Assembly (NCBI RefSeq): GCF_019649055.1
Contig: NW_026570223.1
Coordinates: 3,286,001-3,350,000 of the forward strand
Reading direction: 5' to 3'
Origin: Paramacrobiotus metropolitanus
Lineage: Eukaryota; Tardigrada; Eutardigrada; Parachela; Macrobiotidae
DNA: 64,000 bases
A program made the position numbers and the translations under genes. Positions 11,550 to 22,878 of this stretch are shown piece by piece. The notes beneath the pieces were generated by a model that was not told the DNA's origin, ran no database searches, and saw only the letters and a program-made list of their open reading frames with translations. Position 1 is the stretch's first letter. Each line of letters starts with the position of its first letter.

Positions 11550-14500
11550 TTACGGAGACAACTGAGCACCGTCTTCGCCGGGATTCCTAAATCTTTTTGG
11601 TGTAAATTTCACCGAGCCCTGTTCCGATGAGCCGCCAAAGTAATTCATCACGTTTTTCGTTCGGCCGGTGAGAACAACAAATGCCACGCCTCCCAGAATG
11701 GCGACACACAATAGGACACCGATGACTATACCGGCAATCTGGCCGCCACCAAGACTATCGCCGCTGTAAGTCGATGGGGTCGTTTGGACTGTAAAAAATT
11801 TGTCGTGTTCAATGTATCCGTTCATTTCCATATGTAAAAATCCGAAGAGACATGCAGAGACAATTAGATTGATCATGTACCCATACCGATATCACGCTTA
11901 TATATGCAAATTCTAACAGTCGCATAATAACGTCATTTCTTTATGCAAGGCCAGTTACGCAAATTTCTCACAAACGTATATCATCGCCTTACTTATTGGC
12001 GGATTGACGGGATTGTGTTTAACTTGTATTTGTGGATTTTCTGCTCGTTATAACAAAGCTAGCCAGCACATTAATCATTTAAAGCGCAAGGCTTACATGA
12101 TGGCGGTGCAGTAGGATTGGTGACAGTGGCAGTTCGGTTTCTCACAGCTTGACAAACATATCCTCTCCTCGCCGAGCAACTCTCATCATTCCAATATCCG
12201 TTTGGATACATTTCCGCACATGTTGCTCCCCACCCATTGGGCTCATCTATATGGTATTATTAATTTGTGTTTAGCATATTTTCCCTTTCCACTTTGCATT
12301 TATTCTTACTGGTCATCCAGTTGACATAGGTCACCGGCTCAGCGTTATCATACTGGTCCACCCAGTGCCAAATGTTGGTCGCTCCAGTGGAACCGGCTTT
12401 ATTCTGCAAACCAATCCACATGCCCAGTTCGGCGTACTGCGAATATGGCGCAATACACTTTTGATCCTCTTCTGTCCTGATGGTCGCCAAATCGCCGCCT
12501 AATGCAATACATTTGCTGCGTGCTTCGTCGAAAGTCGCCAGTTCTTCTTGACCGATGTGCTGCACAAGACTTCGTGAAGTATAGCAATGAGTGGAGCAGG
12601 CTTGTGGAAAGTTGTCCGGACAAATTTCCGGCTTTTCTGCCGTTTTATTTGGACAAGGCGCTGCCGGAAAACAAACATGTAAAAAATGTAGCAGGTTTTG
12701 TATGATTTACCATTTGTAATGTACACTGGAATGACTATCATTGCATTATGGCGCTTACGTATAAAAGTTGACCTTACGTACCAAGCCGTCGTTCACAAAC
12801 CGCGAATTTTACATCCGGCTGTGAACAGTTGTGCGGATGCCATTTTCCATCCAGATTCATATCAATGCACAACGTTTCATGGACATTGCCCAGTAACGAA
12901 TCCAAATTGACAAAATGAGTGGGACAATTGTTTAACCATTTGAAATGCCCATACTCTTCGCGCATTCCCAACCATGCTTTCGTCGTAAAATAGGTCACAT
13001 TGAAGTCTTGTGGTCTGTGAGGAAAGGTAACCCTATCCAACAGAAGACGAACAAACGCGTTCTCATACACATCGATGATGGTGGCCAGACCACCGTCTCC
13101 TGCGGGTTGCTGTGTTTTACACAGTTCCTGGGCATGGGACCATGTATTGTCGCCATCGGTTAGCGCAATTACTTTAAAACACCCGTCACCGTATTGCTCA
13201 TAGCCCGCTGCGCAGGTAGACGGGGTGGGTTGAGGATCCGGTAAATCACGGTCTGTAAAACAAAAAATTCAATTCTTAATAAACCTGATCCACACAGGAT
13301 TCTAGAAAAATTAGCGATGAGAACCACCAATTACTATGTCAAATTAATGTTATAAAAACAATTAGAAATGCCTGTGTGCGAGCAAGTGCAGTTCGGAGCA
13401 CGAATGATAAACTGTCAGTACTGAAAGATGAATATGAACTACTACCTAAGATAATTATTACGTTCTTACAATTAGTATACTCGAATTTACTTACCTCTTG
13501 GAGCTTTGCAGACGTAAGCGAGCGAATTAATGCAACTCACATCTGTCCAACGTCCGACCTTGTTATTTTCTACTAGCATCGAGATGCATTCCAGCTATAA
13601 AAGTGTAATTTTAGTTAGCTTGCAACTTTGCTTTCCGAACGAATTTCTTGCACATGGACGCGGAACTGGCTGATCATTCGGCAACTTTTTTACAAATTTT
13701 GATCTTCTGATCTGATCTGATCTTAAGCAGAAACGATTACCTGGGACGTAAAACGGGGATACTGGTAGTGCCAGTTGTTGTAAATATAACGATGGTGGTC
13801 GGACCATTCGAAAATATTTTGCGTAACCTCGTGCAATCCCGTCCAAACGTTGACGGTGCGACCTTTAAGTTGTGTAACCAGAAAATCGTTTTCCGCCGGG
13901 TTCAAAATGGACACCAAACTAGAGTTCTTCATCACATTCCGTCCTGCTCGACAGTTTTCCAAAGCATTTGGCCACGTAGTGCGAGCCACATCCGGTGAGA
14001 AATAATAACAGTGCGCTCCTATAAAGGTTTTTTGTTTATGTGAGAACAAAAGTACACCAGTATATATTCAAGTAAATTGCTTTTATGATAGCTAAAGCAA
14101 TAGTGCTACTACTGAAAGGTCACTGTTATATATGAGACCGGAGAATCCGTACACTTCGGCATAAACGGCAACATTTAAGTTTTTTAAAAATTTGTGCAAA
14201 CTGATATTTCTTTGCGCACCGAATGAAATCCATCCTTCTTTGCATCCACCGCGCGGTCCTTGTGGATCGCGCGTGGGGATCACCGGTGGACCATGTTCCT
14301 CGTGCGCCTTCCGCTGGCAGAAGTATCGCGTTGACAGGACACATTCACGATCCGCCCACAGACCGGTAGTGGATGACATGGTCACACAGTAGTCCACGTC
14401 GTGATTCATGATACTCGCCGGCTCATTGTGTGCCCAATTGGAATATGTTAAGGGAGAGAAATCAACCCACATGTACTCGCCCAAACTGAAATCCGCGATG

Positions 14501-15865
14501 CGCAATCCAATGAAATAGCGCTGCTCGGAGGTTCCGAGTGTGGCGTTTTTTATCAGAGCGTTGATTGCAGGGGTGTTCTCTGGGGTTAGCACAGCCAAAT
14601 GGGCACCTTTCCGTAGACACTCCATTTCGGCGCTTTCCCATGTGTTTGTCAGAATCCCCACAAAGATGCACTCCTTAATGCTGTCCAAATAGTACCATGT
14701 GCCGCCCGCATTGGTTAGAGCCACTTTTGACCCGCATAGTTCTGTAAAACTACTATCGTTAACAATCAATAAAAATACTTCATCTGAACAGATAAAAACA
14801 ATAATAATTCAGAAGTAAAAATTTTGTGTTGCTTCGTGTTTACTGCGCAAATAGTAACGCTGAAATATCTGACTAATAATAAGTAAGTAAGTGAACGATA
14901 GCATCTGCAATAATAACCAGCAACAACATTTCTTTAATTTATTCTTATTAGAGCAAACGCATTATTAATAATTTTATAATATGGTAGATCAGGGAAAACT
15001 TAAATAAAATGATCGACTAGATGGTTGCTACTGTGTATACGTACAGTACTTATATAGAATATCTACATTTAAAGATACTGCATACAAATGTATCAGTGTT
15101 CCTACTTTAGCTGTAGTGTTCCTTCAGCAACTTACCGGTCATGTTGACAGTTCCTTGTCCAAAACCTGCAAGAAATTGTTGACTCGATAAGCAAACTAAA
15201 CTTATCACCACAAAGTAATAAAATTAGCTATTGTAAAAAATTCGTTAACAGTTAAGCTATGGTTAAGCTTTAAGCTAATATGTATGTACTGTATCATTAG
15301 TTCATTATTAATGACACTTCTATCAATATAAGCCTCCACCTGCATTACAAACTTTGTGTGTTACTGCACTAAATTATTAGCAGTGTACAGTACAGTATTT
15401 CTTTTCTTTGACGTACAAAAGGTTAACGAGTTACAATAGATTTAATTTTCTTAACGTCGTACAAGCAGTAATACTCGGCATTTCGTTAGCACTGAAGCAT
15501 ATACAATACAACCAAAAATTATTCCTTATCCATTTGATTTTTCTTATGCACTTGGCAAGAACAAGAACCAGCAACCATTTTCCGAGCAAATTATAACGCC
15601 AAATAAAATTAAAACAAAGCTTGTGCGTACGGTTTCGAGTTTGTAAGCTTTACAATGCTGTTATCAAGATGTATAAGGGATAAACCATACACCTTGCTGT
15701 TATCAATTATTGTACTTAACTATTGCTGCAAAGTTAATGGGAAAACCGGGAGCATGTGTTTATTGTGTTACATTCGTATTTCGACATATTAACACAGTGC
15801 TATACTTACTTACCGCAGCCTGCTTGGAGCAGCACAAGAGCGAACGCAAAAAACAGATTGGTCAT
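11550..15865 (-). CDS. Membrane C-type lectin with four CTLDs (copy 2, frame break in CTLD2)
   Basis: Tandem paralogue of the 6.1-10.0 kb lectin with the same exon plan: 15865-15814, 15165-15136, 14741-14220, 14018-13741, 13595-13495, 13252-12782, 12660-12310, 12246-12097, 11788-11550. The signal peptide is MTNLFFAFALVLLQAGC. Four CTLDs are followed by a Gly-rich stalk, membrane span IAGIVIGVLLCVAILGG and a cytoplasmic tail of about 40 aa longer than in copy 1. CTLD4 keeps both EPN (NEPNGWG) and WND (YWNDESC), so it should bind calcium and a mannose-type sugar. Exon 5 has one base too many near 13561 (AACAAAGGTCGG where copy 1 has AATAAGGTCGG). Read literally this stops translation soon after, unless an alternative acceptor is used (see findings). 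Without that, about 730 aa. Intron 1 uses a normal GT donor, unlike copy 1. Confidence 0.85.
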
Positions 15866-15983
15866 CTTTGTTGACTGTTCACCACATTACAAACAAATAT
15901 TACGAATAAAAAAATACGCTAACGCTCTGAGATCCAGAATGCGGAAATTACCCCAAAACGTTAAAAATGATTTCGTAGCGCAC

Positions 15984-16226
15984 TCAGGCCTTCAGAGGTT
16001 GTGACAGATGTTGAACTGCAAGTACAGGTTGTGCACCGACAATCGTAGTCGTCTCTGCTATTACCCTGGTCGCTAGAATAATAATTACAAATCGACAAAT
16101 AATTACGAAAATAGCGATAAGATTAATGATGAATGGGCAAAACACTGCAATCAAAATTTCAGGAGCTTCCATTATGACACTGAGACTTACTGCTCTAATT
16201 ATTCTTTCTCCAGACTCGCCAGCCAT
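15984..16226 (-). CDS. Possible small single-pass membrane protein (80 aa)
   Basis: Uninterrupted frame from ATG at 16226: MAGESGERIIRAVSLSVIME, then a strongly hydrophobic stretch of about 35 residues (ILIAVFCPFIINLIAIFVI, then ICRFVIIILATRV) and a short tail. It lies between lectin copy 2 and COX15. No family is recognised. It could be a real small membrane protein or a chance frame; hydrophobic frames arise easily in T-rich antisense DNA. Confidence 0.3.
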   Translation of the reverse strand: MAGESGERIIRAVSLSVIMEAPEILIAVFCPFIINLIAIFVIICRFVIIILATRVIAETTTIVGAQPVLAVQHLSQPLKA

Positions 16227-16579
16227 ATCTCTTCCGCTCACCTTTTCGTTAACTGATTAGATACTACTGTGCGTGGTATTGGTACTGTATTCAAATGACA
16301 TAATGAACCAGATTTGCAAAAATGTCGAGATTACTATGTAACGTCCATCACTCCGACACAGAGCGGAATATCATAATCGCTCAGGCTCCGAAGTAGCAGA
16401 ACGACCTTTATATTTGACACCTTTAATAAGACAATCGATAAGGAAAACAATAAAAGGCGCGCTAACAAATAACATCAATGTTGTTAAGTAAATAGGTTTT
16501 AATGAAAATCTGTTGCTGCCAGAATCCCTTTCCAAACCACAGAAAACAATTTAATCAACTCTTAAAAAAATTTCAACAT

Positions 16580-18490
16580 TCAAATTTTCGGAATCCGTCT
16601 TAACTCATGCATCAACCACAATCCTAACGACAACAGCGCAAGAGATCCAGATTGATGAGATGCTGCCAGCGGTGTCGGCACGTAAGTAAGCAATGTAGCA
16701 ATTCCTAAACTAACTTGCACACCGACCATCAGCAGCAATAAATTAGCGGCCAACTGAGCTCGGTGCGGGAGTTTCTTCCGCGAATACAGCCACAACCCGG
16801 CCACCGAGGCGGTCGTTAAATATCCAAGCAGGCGATGTTGAAATTGTGTCGTACTGTGGTTTTCGAAGAAATTTCTCCACGCCGGCTTCATTGCCAGCAC
16901 ATCACTGGGTATCCACCGGTCGGCCATTTTCGGCCAGGAATTATACACCAAACCCGCGTCCAGACCAGCGACGAACGCTCCCGAGAGCGCGGTAAGAAAA
17001 ATCAAACCAACCGTGCCATGAGCGAAATGGCGAATGGTCCGCAGATCTCGAAGAAACCCCACTGGCTGACGTTGCGGCCGGAGCGTGAGAGATAATCCCT
17101 CCCAAAACAACCCGGCAAATAACACCAGCGCAGAGCCTAAGTGCGCACACAGACGATACTGGCTCACTCGGGGAATTTCGTACTGGTTCTTTTTCTCCTC
17201 CAGACCACTTTTTACCATATACCATCCAAGAAATCCCTAAACAAAACATATTGTGGTAGAAAAACACAATGCTATTTGAAGTACAACTACCCAGATCGGA
17301 TTTCAAAAAATAACCCACCACAAAAGCAAAATGTTACCTGAAAACCGAGTAGGGCAGTGAAGGCTAACACTTTTTTCTTCATTGCAGGACTGAGCCATCC
17401 CCGGATCAAAAAATACGCAGCAGGAACTGCAATAGCCACTCCGATGGCACGGCCCCATAGCCGATGAGCGTATTCCATGTACCAAATCCATTTAAACTCG
17501 TTAAGCGAGATATACTGATTTTTGCTGAAAGTTAAAGAGACAAATACAATGCATGGGCAGCACCGCACGTAAGTATTTCCTGATACCCATCAAAAAGAAG
17601 AAAGCAGAATAATCTCAAAATATTTATACGCTGCCGTGTGTTTACAACTCACTATTTGAATTCTGGAGAATCTTGGTATTTCTCGAATTCTCTAACCCAT
17701 TCCGCTTGCGATAATGGCGGGCGAACGCCTCGGATCGGTTGCCATTCCGTTATACTCAGACCTGACTCAGTTAATCTGCAAAAAATGGGTATATATTGTA
17801 AAGTATAAAGTATACTGGTAACCTGTGGTAAGCAACTGTAAACAGTATGAGAAAACCAGCCTGGAACAAACTTTTGTGCGCCAGTTACACTCTGCCATTA
17901 TTGTTACGCAAAGCGAGGATAACATATTTAAAATATAATCTTTCAAACAACTTCAAGCACAATGACGGCGCAAATTAGCATCCAGCCAAAAACAACATCT
18001 GATGCAATCGTGCACGCCCAATCGCCCAACAAGCGATACCGTATACTTGTACAAGAACAGATCAAATCCACCTTGTGTCTATTAAAATATAAATATTTTG
18101 AATGCCAGACAAAAAATTACACAGAAACAAAGCTGCCCGGTTTTCTAAATTAATTTTATGTTCACCTAGTCACTCCTCCGAGAACCACAGCTCCCACAAC
18201 CATTCCGCTGCATCCCAGCAGCCAATATCCCAGCACCTTGTCCCTGGAAACAACAAGTCCGTGTGGAAGCTTTTGCGATAACAGCGCGGCATCCGATACT
18301 GTCGAGCGAATGGGAGTGATCGGTTGTAACACACTGCGCAACTAAACATAGAAAATGCAAATCAATTTTCACTGCCAGAGCCTGGATCATCATCGGCCGG
18401 AAATGGCAGTTTTCGAAGCTGTTCTTGACGTACGCGTGGTAGACGGAGTAGAGATCGCTGCATCGAAGTTAGCATGGTTGATGCTGGCAT
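16580..18490 (-). CDS. COX15: Haem A synthase COX15, mitochondrial
   Basis: Converts haem O to haem A in the mitochondrial inner membrane for cytochrome c oxidase assembly. Five exons: 18490-18434, 18341-18166, 17775-17653, 17524-17338, 17236-16580; sum 1200 nt, 399 aa. The N-terminus [19 protein letters not shown] is basic and Ser/Thr-rich, as expected of a mitochondrial presequence. Family motifs in order: [120 protein letters not shown] and a C-terminal [10 protein letters not shown]. The four histidines expected to ligate haem (AHRLWG, AHLGSA, QHRLLG, ASHQSG) are present. Length and hydrophobicity match the family's eight-helix plan. The start was chosen at the first ATG; internal ATGs at residues 6 and 10 are possible. 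Confidence 0.95.
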
Positions 18491-19339
18491 ACAGCACGTT
18501 CAAGCGCACTCCTTGGAAATTCGTCCGTTAAAGTTTAGTACCAGGTGATCAAGTGTCCAAGTCCAGGAAAAAAACGATACAACCAAAAGATCAGACCCGA
18601 TATAAATTTGGATTAGTTTGTTGTAGGACAACAAACAGCACGGCGAACTAAAATCTCTTGGTGTTGTAACACTGTTGTTCCGTTTTTGTTTAGTGTACTT
18701 ATTTCAAGCGATAAGTGTAAGCATTTACAGTATCCGCAGACCTAGTCAAGGATAAGCAGATTTATTCTGCAAACTCCAAGAAATTTTTAAACCTTTTGCA
18801 AAATTTGCAGACTTTTAGGCTTGGGCCCTTGGCACAAAAAAGTAAGTAAGCTTTAAGCCTACTACAAAAATTTCCTGTGTGTTGTTAACCGCCAATCGGA
18901 GCCTAATTTTGAATCCTTGAAAATAATACTTTCGTTTAGTGTACGTACGTGAATAAAATACGACTGCCTGCTCAAGGTGGTGCCAAAAGCTGACGCGCCT
19001 CACAGGGATGGCAGCCACATGCCGATGTTGATTGTTCCTTGAACTTCCTTCAGTGTGACGAAATTCGTATCGAATTTTGTTATGTAAAATTTTTGCGGCA
19101 GGTTCATTGAACCGTGACAGGTTCTTATATGCGGTATACGACTAGAATCAGTCGTAGCATATATGAAACTGTAGTTTCGGTTTTTGGTCTTCGATATCCG
19201 TGTGTAAACAAAAGTAAATTTTGGCGCCCGTAGAGTACGGAAGGGTCCGGCCGGTTGAAGGAAGCGGTGGGGCCCAACAGTCATGTGACATGAGTCATGT
19301 GACATGAGTCGAGTAACGATGCGTGAAACTTGTTAGCTC
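18491..19339. other. Intergenic, 5' flank of COX15
   Basis: No supported gene. Contains the COX15 promoter side and a short tandem duplication of GTCATGTGACATGA around 19281-19308. A 101-codon antisense frame (19000-19305) has no recognisable composition and was not accepted. Confidence 0.4.
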
Positions 19340-19690
19340 GGCATCTTTTTTAGTTTACATTATGTGCTCCTACATTATGTAGGAGCACATTGCATCGGTT
19401 TCATCGGTTCTTGGAGGAGAAAAACGGAACGGAACTGTAGTATCCAAACAAACGTAATCCAATATGCTCCTGCAATGTGCTCCTACATATATGTGCTCCT
19501 ACATATGTAGGAGGACATTGCAATATGCTTCTACATAATGTTGGAGTACATTGCAGGAGCATATTGTATGTGGAGATTATAAGGGGTAGGTGGTAATTAT
19601 TGTGGTGTGAAAAATGGTTGGAGCATAATGTAGGAGCATATTGCAGGAGCTTATTGTAGGAGCATAATATTAGATACAAGTATCGGGTAG
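19340..19690. repeat. Cluster of short palindromic TAGGAGCA repeats
   Basis: About a dozen imperfect copies of a core close to ATGTAGGAGCACATTGCA occur in both orientations, e.g. TGCTCCTACATTATGTAGGAGCA near 19363-19388 and GTGCTCCTACATATGTAGGAGGAC near 19491-19514. Neighbouring copies pair as small hairpins. The cluster looks like degraded inverted-repeat or satellite sequence. No coding function is visible. Confidence 0.7.
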
Positions 19691-20143
19691 TAAAGACAAT
19701 ATCAACAGAAATTGCTCTGTAGCCAATTTGAAAGGATAGTAGATTATATTAAAAGATGATATGTTTGAAAGAAATTGATAATGAAGGGGTGAATGTTGTA
19801 ACATAGGGAAGGTTGTAGGGGATTTTACTGTAGTCTGACATAAGTGTATTCGACTTATTGGTTGTTCATACTTCATAGTTTAATGAAGTGTAACAGGAAG
19901 CAGAGTGTGTTGTGTGTTATGAGTTGTGGTGGTGGATGGTGATGGATTACTGTGAAAAATTCATGAAAGTTCGAGAAAGTTGATTGGTTAATAGAGCAGA
20001 CCATGATGTTCTGATCTGATGGTTATGGATGCTTAGTAACAGGTGGTTTTTATGGGAAGTAGGTTGCGATGTACATTAAAAAGTTGTTCGAGAAAGTGTT
20101 AGGGTGATTCGGTTTGTTGACCGGATTTTTTTAGTTCGGTAGG
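19691..20143. other. Intergenic
   Basis: Non-coding sequence upstream of the candidate small secreted-protein gene; G/T-rich on the plus strand. Nothing recognisable. Confidence 0.35.
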
Positions 20144-20152
20144 TATAAAAGG
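20144..20152 (+). promoter_or_regulatory. TATA box
   Basis: TATAAAAGG stands 45 bases before an ATG that opens a signal-peptide-like frame. A transcription start about 30 bases downstream would fall near 20174, giving a very short leader. A strong match to the metazoan TATA consensus, but one such match alone is weak evidence. Confidence 0.5.
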
Positions 20153-20188
20153 AATTCCGGAATAAGCAGAAGTTGCGTGTGAGCTGTT

Positions 20189-20728
20189 ATGGATTTGAAG
20201 ATGTTTGCAGTGAAGAAGATTTTTCTCCTGTTCATCATTTTGTGGAGGTCGGTTTGGATTTTAGTACAGTACTGATTCAGGCTGCCGTGTTTTGTTTGAC
20301 TTTAGTACGTTTTTTTAGCTTCTGTATGGGTTAGTAAGTTTTCTTGCACAGAGATCTGCGTTAAATTTTTTAAGTATTATTATCCTTAATAAAATAATGG
20401 GAGGTGATTCTAAGCGGAAGAAATATGCGTGAATACATGCTTAATATAGAAAACGTAAAATGCAAATTGAGGGTAATTGGAGTAGGAAGATAATTGAAGT
20501 AAGTAATGATGAATAAATAGGTTTTATGAAGCGCTAATTATTTTGATTTGTAATAATGTGTTTTATGCGAACTGTAAAATTCGTGATTTGGAAAATTTAG
20601 ATACCAGTGAGGCTGAAATCATCATGAATATCGGTTTTATGGATAGGGCTGCTTTATTAGATACGAATAATGTCATACCGCTTAAGTGCACACAGGGTTA
20701 TGAACGTGCTTTTCCAGACCCAAATTAA
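20189..20728 (+). CDS. Candidate small secreted protein, two exons (88 aa)
   Basis: Exon 1 (20189-20247) encodes MDLKMFAVKKIFLLFIILWR, a basic start followed by a hydrophobic run, typical of a signal peptide. The donor is AG|GTCGGT (weak). Exon 2 (20521-20728, acceptor AATAG) continues in phase: FYEALIILICNNVFYANCK, then RDLENLDTSEAEIIMNIGF, ending KCTQGYERAFPDPN and stop. The joined length is 267 nt. Three cysteines in the mature part. A TATA box sits 45 bases upstream of the ATG. No family is recognised. Evidence is signal peptide, phase agreement and promoter; all are modest, and the donor is poor. Confidence 0.4.
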
Positions 20729-22290
20729 ATTATAATGATAATTTATTCTGGGTCTGGAACTGAGACCCTGGACTAGAAAAAAGAGCTTATCTTTGTTATG
20801 GTGGTTTACCAGGTGATCGGCTTTATAATGTTTCACCTGAAAAATATTTTAAATTACGTCTTTAAAGTGCAGACAATAGGCTTCAAAGAGATTGCCTCTA
20901 CGTTTTTCGAGCTCTAAATCTCTATCAACGGGATTAGTTAAAACGGAAAATCAATAATGTTCTCAAAAAGGACAACTTTTGTATAGGAAAAGATTAGGTA
21001 ACAAAAGTGTGGCTAATTATTTTTACCCAAAAATTTTGTACTACTATTTTCCTGTTTATGTACTATACTGTTCATGTACTATGCTCCTATTCATGTACTA
21101 TATTATTTTCGATAACAAAAGTTTCAATTTCAAAGCCATCAAATTAAACGTCCTATTTTCACAAAGCCATTGCCGGCATTTTTGTTATCACTGCCACTAC
21201 CGACCGTTTCGTCCTGGATAAGGAGCTTTATTTGAAATTAATTCAACAATGAACATATAATTTTCATTCTCATCTGGAATTCTGTATGTATAGCAAAAAC
21301 TTGACTACTTTCAGTCAATACTACAGAATTCTGTTAGAAATCGTGCTGTTAGAAATCAAAATTATAAACCTCCTCGAGGCTGCAGTTAGATTTAGTTGGG
21401 CTCAGTAGTGCACACAGTTACAACATATGATACTCATAAATTATTTATATTAATGTTTTTTTTTATGAACCTGCCGCTATACAATCGAGTGAAACGAGAT
21501 TGGGCCACGTAGTGTATAGATAGATACGTGCCGGTTATTGATTTCTACATAATTATTAGGTAAGTAATAATTTCATATAGCTTATGATTTGGTAAGTTGT
21601 TTGAATGTTCAGTAGACGCGTAGGTATATCGGTGCCGTATCGCATTTTCTTATCGCGTCATGTACTAGCGCAATTTTATAACAATAGTTGTTAACGCAAC
21701 TTATACCGGTACGACAATACGAGAAACCATACTTATTTTTCAAATATTTATATGTACCGGTAGATATTTGAATTTTCTTGCGGCTGTCGGGCTGTGCAAT
21801 GTGGATTTATTTACAGTTGTTCTTGTTGTTGCTGTTGCAGAAATACGTACTGGACGCGTGTATCTGGACAGCGTGGTTCGTTTAAAGAGGCGCCTTACTT
21901 ATCCGTAACTACCCGTTGCATGCGCTAGTGAGCTGCTATGCAACCAGTAGCTAATATGAAATTTGCATTTTAAAATTTGTAGTAACTTATGAAACTGAAA
22001 GTTTCTATAATAATTATTACTTAAGATTTGTGCCGCAAAAACCGTGTTAAGGAAACTGAGGAAAATTACTGTATCTTCTACTGTACCCACAATTTCGCGC
22101 GTATTAAACGCGTTATTCAGATCTGTTAACATTGCATCCCTGTATCTTGTGCTGGTGCTTCGGCACCGTCTGATTCAGCAGCTTTCAGCAGACGCGCCTT
22201 CGGGATTTGCCACTGCGTCATTCCCTAGCTGTCTGTTCATGTTGTTTTGTTTGTGGCGTTGACTGTTGCCAGTGTTGAGCGGTTAGAGTT
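20729..22290. other. Intergenic
   Basis: AT-rich non-coding sequence. A hairpin with 11-bp perfect arms (20712-20722 and 20749-20759) spans the stop codon of the candidate gene to the left. No supported exon; frames of 70-80 codons here have no recognisable features. Confidence 0.35.
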
Positions 22291-22466
22291 CAGTCAAGTT
22301 GAAGTCTTGAGAAAAATTTGGCATTTTTCATTAAATTCTGACGGAACTATTTTCTCTGAAGTTTTTTTACCTTGATAACTTATTTCTGCGCTATATACGG
22401 TCATGGAGCACTGAATTTTGCAGACGTGGGTCTTCATCCTGTGCAACAACAGAACGGAAAGCCAGA

Positions 22467-22818
22467 GTAAGTGGAGAGTGGCTTCTCATTGTTAGTAGAG
22501 CATCCGAAATGGAAGCAGCAAGGATTTATCGATTTTTTCTCTTCCTTTTTGCATATTAAACACGGTTTTGCGTTCGGTCAGGTGACTTCGCAACATCTGT
22601 ATCATCACACTGTACCTACTTAGTTGATTTCAACAGAAATTCAATGGATGTTTTGGAATATTCAATATTGCTTACTTAAATTAAATTGGTGTACAATCTT
22701 TGATGTGTCGTATCATGTGCGTGGCGTTGTACTTGTATGGAGAAATGTCATCTTAAACTGTTCAGCTCTTCGTCAAGTTTGCAGCTCGGATCCTAAATGA
22801 TTCTTCGTTCTTTTACAG
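22467..22818 (+). other. Probable 5'UTR intron of the TLCD4-like gene
   Basis: A donor CCAGA|GTAAGTGG at 22466/22467 and an acceptor TTCTTTTACAG at 22818 flank non-coding sequence before the ATG at 22879. Inferred from splice consensus alone; no transcript data are visible. Confidence 0.45.
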
Positions 22819-22878
22819 ATCTATTACGGTTGAAGCGGTTCCCGCTCTTTTCACCATCGCTTCCTTGGATAACGCACA

